From positions 1 through 64,000 of the forward strand of contig JBKGXV010000003.1 in assembly GCA_046546375.1 (NCBI GenBank): a stretch of DNA of 64,000 nt. The letters are read 5' to 3'. This DNA comes from JAEZKC01 sp046546375 (GTDB lineage: Bacteria > Fibrobacterota > Chitinivibrionia > Chitinivibrionales > Chitinispirillaceae). The notes beneath the pieces were generated by a model that was not told the DNA's origin, did no database searches, and saw nothing but the letters and a program-made list of their open reading frames with translations. Shown in pieces: positions 9,301 through 18,026 of the stretch. Every line of letters begins with the position of its first letter. Position 1 is the stretch's first letter. A program made the translations under genes and the position numbers.

Positions 9301-12300
9301 AAAAAACAAAGCTTATGATACTGAAGACATAAACGGAGATGGTATTCCTCAGATAACTCAGAAAGAGGAGTATTATTCCTATACAATCGATCTTGACAGT
9401 GCTGATGTGGAATATATCGACCGGTCCGCAAGGCTTGTGGAAGGGTCCGGATGGAGATTTTACCGCATACCTCTTAAAGAGGTGGTGGAGGGGCTGATCC
9501 GCGACAGTGTGAACTCTCCTGACTGGAGGAAAATGGGCGGGGTCAGACTTGTGTGGCACGATTTCGATGAGCAGAACATTACAAGAGAACACAAACTGCT
9601 CATAGCGGAAATGGAGATTGTGGGAAATGAATGGGAGACGGTAGCAGCTGATGATTCCACTGCTGAAAACAAAATCGAAGCTTCAAATATCAGCAATAAA
9701 GAAGACTCCGTGTACTTCAACAGTGTATATGACCGTTTTGTCGAACGTAAAGCGGGTGAGGAAACGGAGGAGGAGAATTCCCTCAGGCTGCGTTTTTTCG
9801 ATCTGCTTCCCGGGGACACAGCGTTGGCTCGAAAAACCTTGAATGCGTTCCCTCAGGATATTACCGGTTACGATTCGCTGTCACTTCAGGTTCATGGGGA
9901 TGTCAGCTATGGTGATGATCTGGAATTCGTATTCCGGTTCGGAACAGATGATTCCACCTTTTATGAATACAGCGGCCCAGTGAAAAGCGGATGGAACAAT
10001 CGGATTCTGATCAGTCTTCAGGAACTTTCAGATCTGAAACTGCGTGCTGATCAGAATAATCAGCCCATCGACACTTCGAGTGCGGATGGTCATCTCCGTA
10101 TTGTTGCTCCCGCGAATAAAAGACCCAATTTCTCATCCATCAGGTATATGGCAACGGGCGTCATACGCGATGAGAATGCGAGCCTGACACCGTTGGAAGG
10201 CGAGCTGTGGGTAAACGAGCTGAAAGCGGTCGGTTCAAGAAAACTCAACGGCTGGGCTGCCAGAACTGATTTGTCCACCCAATGGGCTGATCTCATGTCG
10301 TTCAGTACGGGCATGAACTATACCGAAGGTGATTTCCGCACAATGACACAGGACGTTGCGGGAGGGACAGGCAGCAGCAAACTTTCCGCTAATGTCAATG
10401 CAAGTGCCAAGCTTGATAAATTTCTCCCCAAGTCCTGGGGTGTATCCATCCCTGTGGGGGGATCTGTTTCGGGTTCGGTGTCCAGGCCGAACATAAAACC
10501 CAATTCTGATGTGTTCCTGTTTGACGACAACGGTTCACCGGATAACATTATGGACATGGCTTCTGATGCGGCCAATATGATGTTGGGAAGAGATGTAAAC
10601 AAGGATACTACCCGCGCAGAGCGGTTTCAGACCTTCTCTGAAACCCGCAATGCCTATGCATCCTTTTCAAAAAACCGGGCATCTGAAAATCCTCTGGTCA
10701 ATCTCACGGTTGATCGTATCAGTACCGACCTGAATTACAATCAGACAGAAACAGAAACCGGCAAAGGACCTCATGAAAATCCCGACAGTGCCGATTATCT
10801 CAGAACAGACATAAACACGTCCTACAGCGGTAATTTAAAATACGATCTTAGTCCGCGAAATCCCCCCAACTGGACCAAGTGGAAACCTTTCGATAAGGTC
10901 GAATGGATTCCCCAATTGTACAAAAACTACGGATTCAACCTGCTTCCCTCCACTCTGTCCTTTGACCTGGCGGATGTTAGGCACAGAGTGAGTCAGCAGT
11001 ATGACCCCAAACTGGGAGTCGATTACGATAACCAGACATTCGATCTGCGCCATGGTATGAAAGTGGAGTATTCACCAATCAACCCTCTGGTCAAATTGAG
11101 TTATTCATTGAATATCGACCGTGACCTATCAACCATGACATCTGGTATTTCAGGAACTGATGCCTGGCTTGATTTCATAGCTGATAGCGTTCTGACTAAT
11201 GATGATGCCTGGTCAGAATACTGGATTCTGAGGGGGGAGAATCGAAGAACTCAATCGGCATCTGTGAGTCTTGAGCCCCAGTTTTTCGACTGGCTTACTC
11301 ATTCTGCCAATTATTCCGCCGATTACACCGGAGCGCGTGTGTCCAGGGGATCGGACAGTACCGATTATCTGAATGCAAGCGTACGGACATCGCTTCGGTT
11401 CCGAAACACCTTTCATTTTAATGATTTTTTCAAAAAGAATTCGGATCTTCCAGCGGTGGGAAAGCTTTTGGGTTGGCTGGGCAAGGGGGTTCAGAAGTTC
11501 GGTTTCAGATCCGTTAATTTTGATTATGATATCACCAACGATCTGACCAACAGTTATCTGAGTTCCACGTTTCTTTCAGATCAGGATTCAGCCGATTTGG
11601 AAAGCTGGGAATTTCTGAAATATCAGCTGGGGCTTGGCAGAAGTTTGGAAGACCGTTTCGGGGCCAGGGTTGATGAAGACGGATTCGGGGGTATGGCTTA
11701 CCGTAAAGATAAGGATGTTGCTGAGGAATTATACAAAAATGATCAGATTACCGGTAACTGGAGCGCAACTGTTTCTACCGGTTTCAATCTTCCGGATCCT
11801 TTCAGAATCAATATTCCCAATGTGTCCGTCGGGTGGGGAAAGGAATTCAGAGCTAAACCGGATTCGGGGTATATAGATACTACCATGGTTCTGCCTGAAA
11901 TCCGGGTTAATGCCAATACCAGCATTCTGGAGAAATTTCCTCTGGTACAGAAAAACGCATCCCGTTTCAAACTGACATCCTCCATGAGCTATAAAGAAAC
12001 CGAAAAGCAGTTGAGGGATCGTACGGATCTAACTGAAAAGCTGGATTTTTCACCACTTCTGGGGATTGAGGGGAGAATGAAGAAATGGCCCGTCAATTTC
12101 AGTTATCGGTACAGAAATAGCAGGGATATCAATGTCAGTAACGGCAAGGACGATCGGAACGGATCATTTTCTACCGATACGACCAGAAGAAATTCCCATA
12201 ATTTCACTCTAAGTTACGAAATTTCTAAGATCAAAGGCCTGCAGGAAATTAGATTGTTTAAATGGGTGATACCCATCAGGGGCAAAACCCGCATGGGATT

Positions 12301-12523
12301 GAATGTCAGTCAGGATAAAACCTTACGGACAAAACAGTATGGCAGAAATGAACTCAAAAAAGAAGAAGCGCCTGAAAGCCAGCTGAGATATACGCCCTAC
12401 ATTGAGTATGAGTTCACAAAAAATGTGGATGGCGAATTCAAATTTACCGGAAGCCGCAGGAGCTCAGGCGGAGTGGATACCAATAAACACTTGTTTGCAA
12501 TTATTGTCAGAGTTAAATTCTAA
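6308..12523 (+). CDS. sprA: SprA-family outer-membrane translocon (type IX secretion)
   Basis: SprA/Sov is the giant beta-barrel through which T9SS cargo crosses the outer membrane. The 2071-residue product starts with a signal peptide (LSILLFCLSVPLLSQG) and has SprA-type segments such as ITAGYTDFNMPGTDL followed by LFGIKVRSKFGPL, and the YQMGVLELISPEAKA type of domain repeat. The rest is long, Asp/Ser/Asn-rich beta-sheet sequence ending in an aromatic-flanked strand with a hydrophobic C-terminus (IIVRVKF) as expected for a barrel. It is somewhat shorter than Bacteroidota SprA (2300-2500). The TTG start follows the preceding stop directly, using the GGGAG about 10 nt upstream. A run of nine G residues (7210-7218) lies inside the frame. 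No other T9SS gene is in the window unless the upstream FGE protein is one. Confidence 0.85.
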   Translation: MRNRIVKLSILLFCLSVPLLSQGLKYESPRIEGFHSPFEPSYGSPLTDPHPRLLKRRDMKLFSDTTIIDFEKRQLTFLRQDSQGNAVWTYHYGEMNDYILAGRNHSFINKWYEELTSDEKKAVTDRSQPKLQWELAVHYPPWAQRLLGNQPPSLTISGNLEITIGFENIETMVDGELMSDQSQSSGLVFENDYQFGISGSVGRLININITHNRNSGFDLAEDPLKNFKIEYKESTPGELEDEIIQEITAGYTDFNMPGTDLSGYSQKTDGLFGIKVRSKFGPLMLTTIASHAQGEAITKELGGGNDPNSNRSISELEIEENRYFFLDTLYRRAYNRKYNLQNPDISVDPPQVQQLQVFRQIQARKGGVNTKIYKGKVGGSEVDFELLRRDEHYYLEPGEGWIRFHDTVRISDNEKLAITMRTADGSIEKGTYVSPASSSDSAHSLWQLKPDGMNRMESGDDPSFGLMWRNVYHLSDFTDAQGFKIDVFYMDPNNSDDTLRQNSENELLTDVLGLTVDGKPRLDRKDIFDTENGYLILPPHDPSFQGNEPFANPALGDMADSTIYNYGRSTSEIGDYKTKFGMRMSGTSKQTTFDDLGWGIMEGTVVVKTKSGKVLKEKEDYLLDYQMGVLELISPEAKAAESIVVTYQRESDFAMEKKVFAGMRGEVMLPFISEKSFAAMNLLYQDVASSSNDVPQLQNEPYSKLHLSFNTRLDFKPDWMTDAVDLLPLVRTTRPSSAKFDMEVVHSRMNPNTTREASAYLDDFERSKESHSLSLSHSMWHPSHFPFEKDSIVNRPPVWDFYWFRPISNDSLNKVNRYSIWKKDPNKTRITSSENTIDILRLHATPGHPEYARRFEDAYASITTPFYRNGLDLDNARYFDLLIRPDGARAGSKGKLTIQIGTFNEDQVRNGGPPNGMYDFEDTLLEKDYSKLDLLDKGLDGVRDEDEFHLIPNEDGTGWDTLFYGDPRLKDPEDPSGDNYKEYGRDHVGNFKYANRTEKNKAYDTEDINGDGIPQITQKEEYYSYTIDLDSADVEYIDRSARLVEGSGWRFYRIPLKEVVEGLIRDSVNSPDWRKMGGVRLVWHDFDEQNITREHKLLIAEMEIVGNEWETVAADDSTAENKIEASNISNKEDSVYFNSVYDRFVERKAGEETEEENSLRLRFFDLLPGDTALARKTLNAFPQDITGYDSLSLQVHGDVSYGDDLEFVFRFGTDDSTFYEYSGPVKSGWNNRILISLQELSDLKLRADQNNQPIDTSSADGHLRIVAPANKRPNFSSIRYMATGVIRDENASLTPLEGELWVNELKAVGSRKLNGWAARTDLSTQWADLMSFSTGMNYTEGDFRTMTQDVAGGTGSSKLSANVNASAKLDKFLPKSWGVSIPVGGSVSGSVSRPNIKPNSDVFLFDDNGSPDNIMDMASDAANMMLGRDVNKDTTRAERFQTFSETRNAYASFSKNRASENPLVNLTVDRISTDLNYNQTETETGKGPHENPDSADYLRTDINTSYSGNLKYDLSPRNPPNWTKWKPFDKVEWIPQLYKNYGFNLLPSTLSFDLADVRHRVSQQYDPKLGVDYDNQTFDLRHGMKVEYSPINPLVKLSYSLNIDRDLSTMTSGISGTDAWLDFIADSVLTNDDAWSEYWILRGENRRTQSASVSLEPQFFDWLTHSANYSADYTGARVSRGSDSTDYLNASVRTSLRFRNTFHFNDFFKKNSDLPAVGKLLGWLGKGVQKFGFRSVNFDYDITNDLTNSYLSSTFLSDQDSADLESWEFLKYQLGLGRSLEDRFGARVDEDGFGGMAYRKDKDVAEELYKNDQITGNWSATVSTGFNLPDPFRINIPNVSVGWGKEFRAKPDSGYIDTTMVLPEIRVNANTSILEKFPLVQKNASRFKLTSSMSYKETEKQLRDRTDLTEKLDFSPLLGIEGRMKKWPVNFSYRYRNSRDINVSNGKDDRNGSFSTDTTRRNSHNFTLSYEISKIKGLQEIRLFKWVIPIRGKTRMGLNVSQDKTLRTKQYGRNELKKEEAPESQLRYTPYIEYEFTKNVDGEFKFTGSRRSSGGVDTNKHLFAIIVRVKF

Positions 12524-12534
12524 AAGATACGGTT

Positions 12535-14067
12535 ATGAACAAAAAAATTCTTTTTAACGCCACACCTACGGAAAAGCGCGCTGCGCTGCTGGAAAATGAA
12601 AAGGTTGTGGAGCTGGTGGTTGAGCGGCCTGATCATTTCAGGCTGGTGGGTAATATCTACAGAGGCAAGGTGACGTCCATTCTTCCCGGTATTCAGGCTG
12701 CGTTTGTGGATATAGGGCTTGAAAAGTGCTCCTTTCTTCATGCCGCCGACGTGGATCCTTCTCTGCTTCTGGAGAAGGATGATGTGCTTATGGAGCGCTA
12801 TTTCGGTCAGGGAGTCTCCAAGAGAGGAAAAGTCCCCCGCATTCCCATAGAGAAGGTGCTTGAGGTAGGGCAGGAGATTCTGGTGCAGGTTGCCAAAGAA
12901 CCTATCGGGACCAAAGGGGCAAAGGTAACTACACAGATCAGCCTTGCGGGGCGGTTTCTGGTTCTGGTTCCTGATACCGATTTTATCGGTGTTTCCAAAA
13001 AGACTCACGATATGGGAAAGCGCTCCAGGCTTAAAAAGCTTATCTCCCAGATCAAACCTCCGGGTGTGGGTTTTATAGTGCGTACTATCGGGCTGAAGGT
13101 TTCCGAAGATGAGTTTGTGAGCGAAATACACATGCTTTTGGATGCCTGGAAAAAAACTCAGAGTGAGGCATTGAAAGGTTCCGGGATCAAGATGGTGCAC
13201 AGAGAACTGGGAATCACCACCCGGGTCATTCGTGATCTGTTTTCGGAAGATGTCAGTGAGGTGTATGTTGATCAGGAAGATGATTACAGAGACGTTTTAA
13301 GTTATGTGGAAATCCTTTCGCCGGCTCTGAATAAACGGGTCATTTTCTACAAAGACAAAGTCCCTCTTTTTGATAAGTTCAATATCGAAAAGGACCTTGA
13401 GCGTCTTCTGAAGCGCAAAGTATGGCTTAAAAGCGGCGGATACATTCTGATAGACCGTACCGAAGCCTTGGTTGCCATAGATGTCAATACCGGAAGGAAT
13501 GTGGGAAAAAGCAATCTCGAGGAGACCATTTTCAGAACAAACATGGATGCGGTGGGTGAGATATGCCGTCAGCTGCGTCTCAGGGATATCGGCGGTTTGA
13601 TAGTGGTTGATTTCATCGATATGCAGAGTATGGAGAACCGCAAAAAAATTGAAGTGTCTATGCGCAAGGCTCTCGATGCCGATCCGACTGCAACTGCTTC
13701 AACCGGCCTGTCCAAGTTCTGTCTCTTGGAGATTACCAGAAAGCGGGTCCGCCCCGAGCTTCAGGAATTTTTCACCGATGTATGCCATGCCTGTGGGGGC
13801 TTGGGTTGGATATTTTCACCGGAAACGGTTTCGGCGCGGATTGATCGGGACCTGCACAGAGCTCATCCGAAGCCTTCGTTCATTACTGTATTGGTACATC
13901 CTGCTGTTTCCGCTTATCTGAACAAAGATAAGGGGGCTGTCAGGAGAATGCTTGAAACAGAGCATAACTGCAAACTCAAGGTAGTGGAAAACGAAGAGTA
14001 TGATCAGGATGAGTTCAGTTTCAAAGAGATCCCTGGGGGTAGTCTTCACGAGGAGGAGACCTCATAA
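12535..14067 (+). CDS. rng: Ribonuclease E/G family endoribonuclease
   Basis: It cleaves single-stranded 5'-monophosphorylated RNA in rRNA maturation and mRNA decay. The 510-residue length matches RNase G rather than RNase E, which has a long scaffold tail. An S1-like RNA-binding domain begins near GNIYRGKVTSILPG. Catalytic aspartates are in AIDVNTGRN (Asp316) and VVDFIDMQ (Asp359), and the zinc-link cysteines are Cys417 and Cys420 in CHACGG. The ATG is 11 nt after the sprA stop without a strong ribosome binding site, so it may depend on readthrough from sprA. It is followed by rplU and rpmA, a frequent neighbourhood for rng. Confidence 0.95.
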   Translation: MNKKILFNATPTEKRAALLENEKVVELVVERPDHFRLVGNIYRGKVTSILPGIQAAFVDIGLEKCSFLHAADVDPSLLLEKDDVLMERYFGQGVSKRGKVPRIPIEKVLEVGQEILVQVAKEPIGTKGAKVTTQISLAGRFLVLVPDTDFIGVSKKTHDMGKRSRLKKLISQIKPPGVGFIVRTIGLKVSEDEFVSEIHMLLDAWKKTQSEALKGSGIKMVHRELGITTRVIRDLFSEDVSEVYVDQEDDYRDVLSYVEILSPALNKRVIFYKDKVPLFDKFNIEKDLERLLKRKVWLKSGGYILIDRTEALVAIDVNTGRNVGKSNLEETIFRTNMDAVGEICRQLRLRDIGGLIVVDFIDMQSMENRKKIEVSMRKALDADPTATASTGLSKFCLLEITRKRVRPELQEFFTDVCHACGGLGWIFSPETVSARIDRDLHRAHPKPSFITVLVHPAVSAYLNKDKGAVRRMLETEHNCKLKVVENEEYDQDEFSFKEIPGGSLHEEETS

Positions 14068-14147
14068 GGTTTCAGGGGGGGTGAAGAGAGTCTTGTAATC
14101 TCATTGGGGGACTTGGAATTAAGAAATTGGAGTTTTCCATTCCCGCG

Positions 14148-14176
14148 GGACCGGCCCTCTCATGCAGGGCCGGTCC
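14148..14176 (+). other. Strong hairpin in the rng-rplU gap
   Basis: A perfect 11-bp stem GGACCGGCCCT / AGGGCCGGTCC (14148-14158 and 14166-14176) with a 7-nt loop. There is no T-run after it. It may be a weak terminator or a 3'-end stabilising structure for the rng mRNA. A small inverted repeat GAACGCTGAACGTTC follows at 14181-14195. Confidence 0.7.
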
Positions 14177-14202
14177 GTGTGAACGCTGAACGTTCAAAAT
14201 AC

Positions 14203-14231
14203 TTGCCGGGCTCTTTTTTTTGTATTATATT
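14203..14231 (+). promoter_or_regulatory. Candidate sigma-70 promoter for rplU-rpmA
   Basis: TTGCCG (14203-14208) and TATATT (14226-14231) are separated by exactly 17 nt that include an eight-T tract. Transcription would start near 14238 and give a leader of about 90 nt before rplU. That leader contains a CGACTG / CAGTCG hairpin (14287-14304) just before the ribosome binding site, a possible site for autogenous control by L21. The regulatory reading is inferred. Confidence 0.55.
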
Positions 14232-14327
14232 GTATGGTCTTTTTCTATAATCCGAAAATTATGATCTACGGCATGGATAAGTGCCGCGACTGTGGATGCA
14301 GTCGAATAGTCACAAAGAGGAGATCTC

Positions 14328-14639
14328 ATGTATTCTATTATTGAACAGGGTGGAGACCAGATCAAAGTTGCTCCCGGAATGGTTGTTCGTGTGCCTCTTA
14401 TCAATGCTGAAAAAGGCACTGAACTCACTATTGACAAGGTGTTGCTTACGGGTGACGGTGAAGATGTCAAAGTGGGGACTCCTATGGTGGAAGGGGCGAC
14501 TGTCAAAGCCAAAGTCGTTGATCATATCAAGGACAAGAAGGTTCTGGTGATCAAAAAGAAGCGCCGTAAGGACTACAAACGCAAAAACGGTCATCGTCAG
14601 CAGTATACCAAGCTCGAAATTCTGTCAGTAAATGCATAA
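14328..14639 (+). CDS. rplU: 50S ribosomal protein L21
   Basis: A 103-residue 23S rRNA-binding protein of the large subunit. It has the L21 pattern: N-terminal YSIIEQGGDQIKV, a central VLLTGDGEDVKVGTP strand pair, and the basic KKKRRKDYKRKNGHRQ loop near the C-terminus. The start follows GAGGAGAT at a good distance. It is directly upstream of rpmA as in most bacteria. Confidence 0.98.
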   Translation: MYSIIEQGGDQIKVAPGMVVRVPLINAEKGTELTIDKVLLTGDGEDVKVGTPMVEGATVKAKVVDHIKDKKVLVIKKKRRKDYKRKNGHRQQYTKLEILSVNA

Positions 14640-14726
14640 CGCGGTGATTCAACCTCATGCCCGGACACGGCAAACGATTTTTAAAACTGTGAATGGAAAA
14701 CAGTAAACGGAAAACGGAGATAAACA

Positions 14727-14984
14727 ATGGCACATAAAAAAGGTGTTGGTAGCAGTAGAAACGGAAGAGACAGTAACCCGAAAATGCTTGGGGTGAAGTG
14801 TTTCGGGGGTCAGAAGGTAAGTGCCGGAAGTATTCTGGTGCGTCAGAGAGGAACAGTAGTGAATCCCGGACCGAACGTGGGGAAGGGTTCTGATGATACA
14901 CTCTTTGCTAAAATAGACGGGGTGGTACAGTATGCTCGCGGCAAGAATGATAAAAAGAAGGTGAGCATATTGCCTGCATCATAA
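14727..14984 (+). CDS. rpmA: 50S ribosomal protein L27
   Basis: An 85-residue protein whose N-terminal tail reaches the peptidyl-transferase centre. MAHKKGVGSSRNGRDSN and GQKVSAGSILVRQRGT are the classical L27 signature. There is no N-terminal extension of the kind cleaved in Firmicutes, so the mature N-terminus is AHKK. GGAGAT precedes the ATG. It ends close to a terminator at 15009-15041. Confidence 0.98.
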   Translation: MAHKKGVGSSRNGRDSNPKMLGVKCFGGQKVSAGSILVRQRGTVVNPGPNVGKGSDDTLFAKIDGVVQYARGKNDKKKVSILPAS

Positions 14985-14993
14985 CATTGAAAA

Positions 14994-16982
14994 CTATTGA
15001 TTTTCGCTAAAAGGCGGTCCTGAAGAAGGAACGCCTTTTTTGGTGGTATCTTCTTCGCAGTTAATTTCCTCTAATTTGAGTTTCTCTTCATACGTTTCCA
15101 TTCTTTTGTTGTAACGTTTGATCATTTTTTGAATGAAATCCAATTTGGTTTTTTTCTCATTTATTGCAGTTCTGATTTTTCCGGCACCTTGTCGAAACTT
15201 TGAGATATAGTACTCCTTTTGAAAGTCCAGTTTCGGTTTTTCCAGTCCGATGATCAAGCTGTCGCGATAACGAGTGAGCTCTTCACACTCACCCATTTTC
15301 GCTAATGTGAGAACTTTTAGTTTCTGAAGGGGAAAGTGGGCTGGATATCTCCTCAGATCTTTTTGAATAAGAGTAAAAGCTGTGTCATATTTGTTCTCAT
15401 TGTAGTAGGAAATTGCTCTTAAATTATTTGTTGGGCGGTAGTGGGGTGAAGTAGCATCAAGCTTGTCGGCAATGTTCCGTATACCCAAACTCCCTCCGTG
15501 GCCGGCTTCTATACATGCTGCACTGTAGAGAGCATCTGGATGAAATGGACAAATTTCCAGTGATTTGGCAATGTGTGGAATATTTTCCCGGTTACTTTTC
15601 AGGTATTTTATATAAAAATAATCCCCTGCGAGTATTCTGATGAAAAAGCCTGCAAGAATTATATGAACAACCAGAATACCTGTTTTGATATAGGCCTTAC
15701 CTTTCGGTGAAAGGTTTTGTGCTGGTTTCAGTTTCTCTCTCCAGAAATATCCTGCAGCAGCCCAGAAGAGAAACCCGGTAGGCAAGTGACGTAAAGCTGT
15801 ATCGTAAGCGGCACTCAAGAGCATTATAATGAGTAAAACGAGCATTGTGTGGTCTCGTTTGTTCCAACTTCTTTTCAGCTTGCCGATAGCAATTACTACC
15901 GCTCCCAGCATGAAAGTCAGATAAAGGATCAAACCGACGATTCCGCTTTCAGTAAGAACTTCAAAGTAATCGGATTCGGCATTGAGTGCGAATTTGAAGT
16001 TTGATATTCTCTCCAATACAAATTCGGCGGTTTGAAAAGGTTTTATCGATAGAATGTAATTTCCGATTCCTGATCCGAATAGCGGGTCTTTAAGGAAAAG
16101 AGAAAAACTGGATGAGTACAGGTTAAGTCGGAGCTGAGCGGAAACGTCCATGTCCGGGTTTACTATCAGGCGGGCTACTCTGACCCAGCTTGAATCACTC
16201 CAAAAGAGAACAGGAATCAGAGCGGAGCAAAATACACCCAAATAAATACCATATCTGATCAACTTTGATATCTTGATATATTTCCAGGAGAATGGGATGA
16301 TGGTCGCTGTTAAGGCTGTGAAGGAAAGTATCAACCCTCCTCTGCTGTCACTAAGAATGAGGACTGATAACAGAAGTACTAGAGCTGCGGCTGAAAAAAG
16401 TTTCCATTTCTTTTTGGGTTGGGTAAACAGAAAATAACAACTCAGGACGATGCCCCATATGATAAACAACCCGAAAACGTTTTTGTTGTTGAAAAAACCA
16501 CTCATTCTGAGAGGCCAGCCGCTTGCTGGAACAATGAGTAAATATTCGAGAATTGCATAAAGAGAGCTTATTACACATGTTAGAAGAAGGAGCGTAGCAG
16601 TAAGGTGAAACTGTTTATCTGTTCTGAACAGAAAAAAAGCTCCTGCCATAAAGCCCCAAATGCAGAACCACTGGTAAACCATTCCTCTGGTTCCGAAATA
16701 TGGACTGCCCAAGAGGTACCAGTTAGTAAGAATGTACAGTACATAGATACCGAAAAGTATTAATGGTAGGTAGTTTTTAATACCGTAATTGAATGTATTC
16801 TCATTTCCCGGGGCTTTAAACAGCTTGAAAAGAAAAAACGGAAAGAAAATGAATGCGAGAAGATAATTCGCATCACCGGAGAACTGTGTCAATTTGGTTC
16901 CGCTGAGAAAAACAATGCATAAAACTGATGTCAGCAGAAGTGGATCTGCTCTTCTCCAAGTATCTCTGTTTAGATTTTTCAT
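14994..16982 (-). CDS. O-antigen ligase/polymerase-family (Wzy/WaaL) integral membrane protein with a coiled-coil tail
   Basis: The first about 450 residues contain roughly a dozen hydrophobic segments with the family's periplasmic-loop markers SDSRGG, FGSGIGNY and ESDYFEVLTESGIVG. Proteins of this family polymerise or ligate surface polysaccharide at the periplasmic face of the inner membrane. The C-terminal 200 residues are soluble, with helical TPR-like repeats (SYYNENKYDTAFTLI) and a Lys/Glu-rich coiled coil. The frame extends to a TTG at 17027, but the ATG at 16982 begins with MKNLNRDTWRR just before the first membrane helix, so I chose it; neither has a clear ribosome binding site. Whether it ligates or polymerises cannot be told from sequence. 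Confidence 0.75.
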   Translation of the reverse strand: MKNLNRDTWRRADPLLLTSVLCIVFLSGTKLTQFSGDANYLLAFIFFPFFLFKLFKAPGNENTFNYGIKNYLPLILFGIYVLYILTNWYLLGSPYFGTRGMVYQWFCIWGFMAGAFFLFRTDKQFHLTATLLLLTCVISSLYAILEYLLIVPASGWPLRMSGFFNNKNVFGLFIIWGIVLSCYFLFTQPKKKWKLFSAAALVLLLSVLILSDSRGGLILSFTALTATIIPFSWKYIKISKLIRYGIYLGVFCSALIPVLFWSDSSWVRVARLIVNPDMDVSAQLRLNLYSSSFSLFLKDPLFGSGIGNYILSIKPFQTAEFVLERISNFKFALNAESDYFEVLTESGIVGLILYLTFMLGAVVIAIGKLKRSWNKRDHTMLVLLIIMLLSAAYDTALRHLPTGFLFWAAAGYFWREKLKPAQNLSPKGKAYIKTGILVVHIILAGFFIRILAGDYFYIKYLKSNRENIPHIAKSLEICPFHPDALYSAACIEAGHGGSLGIRNIADKLDATSPHYRPTNNLRAISYYNENKYDTAFTLIQKDLRRYPAHFPLQKLKVLTLAKMGECEELTRYRDSLIIGLEKPKLDFQKEYYISKFRQGAGKIRTAINEKKTKLDFIQKMIKRYNKRMETYEEKLKLEEINCEEDTTKKGVPSSGPPFSENQ
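15009..15041 (+). terminator. Intrinsic terminator after rpmA
   Basis: AAAAGGCG...CGCCTTTTTT forms a stem with an imperfect inner extension (one mismatch, then TCC/GGA) and ends in a T-run. It overlaps the 3' end of the convergent polymerase-like gene. Its A-run on the upstream side could let it act weakly in the other direction. Confidence 0.85.
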
Positions 16983-17074
16983 TAGCCGAAATCTGATTGG
17001 TAGGTATTGGAAAACATAACTAAACAAATATTACTATACGGTAGGCTGTGTAATCAAGTAGAGTAGCATCTTCC

Positions 17075-17107
17075 AAACAAAAAAGGCGGCTTATAAAAGC
17101 CGCCTTT
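17075..17107 (-). terminator. Intrinsic terminator for the lipoprotein gene
   Basis: A perfect 11-bp stem (17082-17092 with 17097-17107) and a 4-nt loop. Read on the minus strand it is followed by TTTTGTTT, giving a good intrinsic terminator 22 nt past the stop of the gene ending at 17130. Confidence 0.88.
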
Positions 17108-17129
17108 CTCATAAATGTCACAAGCTAGA

Positions 17130-18026
17130 TCAAAGTCGTCTGATTTTTTTGAAATCCAGCTTCAGATCATCATAAGTGATGAATCTGTCCTGGCTACCAT
17201 CGGTAATGGTTGAGTCATAAGTGGGAGCCGGCTCATGTTTCCAAACTTTTTTACCGTCAACTTTGTGTATTCTCGTGAAGTCCTGCTTCACTGCAGCAAA
17301 GCGATCTACCAGCAGAACTATAGTGTCGCCCACCAGATCAAAAGTTCCGTTTGAACGGAATTCCCAGTCTTCTTTGAGAAACGGACCGCTCTGGCCTTTT
17401 TTCTTCTCAATCATTTTGGCTTTGCCGTTTCTGTAGAAAGTGAAAATCTTCTGTTCCACAGCATTGATAGCAGGGTTGTTCTTGCTTGTGGCCCTAGTTA
17501 CGCACTTCCATACGCCCGGAATATTGTTTTTTATCTTTTTTGCTGTGCTCTGACATTTCTTCAGATTAGGAAGCATGCCCTTGAGCTCCTCGGCTTCATT
17601 CTTGGCCTGAAGCAACCAGTCGATTTTCACGAAAGAATCCACCACGGCCATCACAGAGTCAACTTTCTTGGCATGAAGCCCGCTGAGCTCTTCCTCTTTG
17701 GTTTTGTTAATCTCTTCCTTAAGGGCATCGATTTTTGGGCCCAGGGTGGCAATTTTTTCCTGATACAGCTTTTCTGCCTTCTCCAGGTGAATTTTCAATG
17801 AGTCGCCCGCCTTGTTTGCCTCAGAATTATTACCCTTTTCCATACTGGATTTCGCCTGGAAAAGGTACACACGAGCATCTGAAAGATCATCATCCGGAAC
17901 ACCCTTCTCCTCAAGAGCATCAAGGCGCTGCTCCGCATCTTTGATAACTTCCTCATTGACTCCGCCGCATCCGGCAACCAGAATAAATGCAAATAGGGAA
18001 AAAACTAAAATCAGCCTGCTTAACAT
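17130..18026 (-). CDS. Coiled-coil lipoprotein of unknown function
   Basis: The N-terminus is a lipoprotein signal peptide with lipobox LVAGC (Cys at residue 20), so the mature protein is lipid-anchored in the envelope. Residues about 25-160 are helical, Lys/Glu-rich and likely coiled coil, with a heptad-like LDALEEKGVPDDDLSDA start. The C-terminal part is beta-rich (VWKCVTRATSKN, GTFDLVGDTIVLLVDR), resembling lipocalin-like modules with a growth-of-signal pattern, but I do not recognise the family. An excellent AGGAGG precedes the ATG. It is monocistronic, with its own terminator. Alternating charge suggests a structural or binding role, not an enzyme. Confidence 0.8.
   Translation of the reverse strand: MLSRLILVFSLFAFILVAGCGGVNEEVIKDAEQRLDALEEKGVPDDDLSDARVYLFQAKSSMEKGNNSEANKAGDSLKIHLEKAEKLYQEKIATLGPKIDALKEEINKTKEEELSGLHAKKVDSVMAVVDSFVKIDWLLQAKNEAEELKGMLPNLKKCQSTAKKIKNNIPGVWKCVTRATSKNNPAINAVEQKIFTFYRNGKAKMIEKKKGQSGPFLKEDWEFRSNGTFDLVGDTIVLLVDRFAAVKQDFTRIHKVDGKKVWKHEPAPTYDSTITDGSQDRFITYDDLKLDFKKIRRL

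Noticed and set aside
8579..9592. 337-codon open frame on the minus strand inside sprA
   Set aside because: Antisense to a clear coding frame; no ribosome binding site, no recognisable family, and Cys/His-rich composition typical of a shadow frame.
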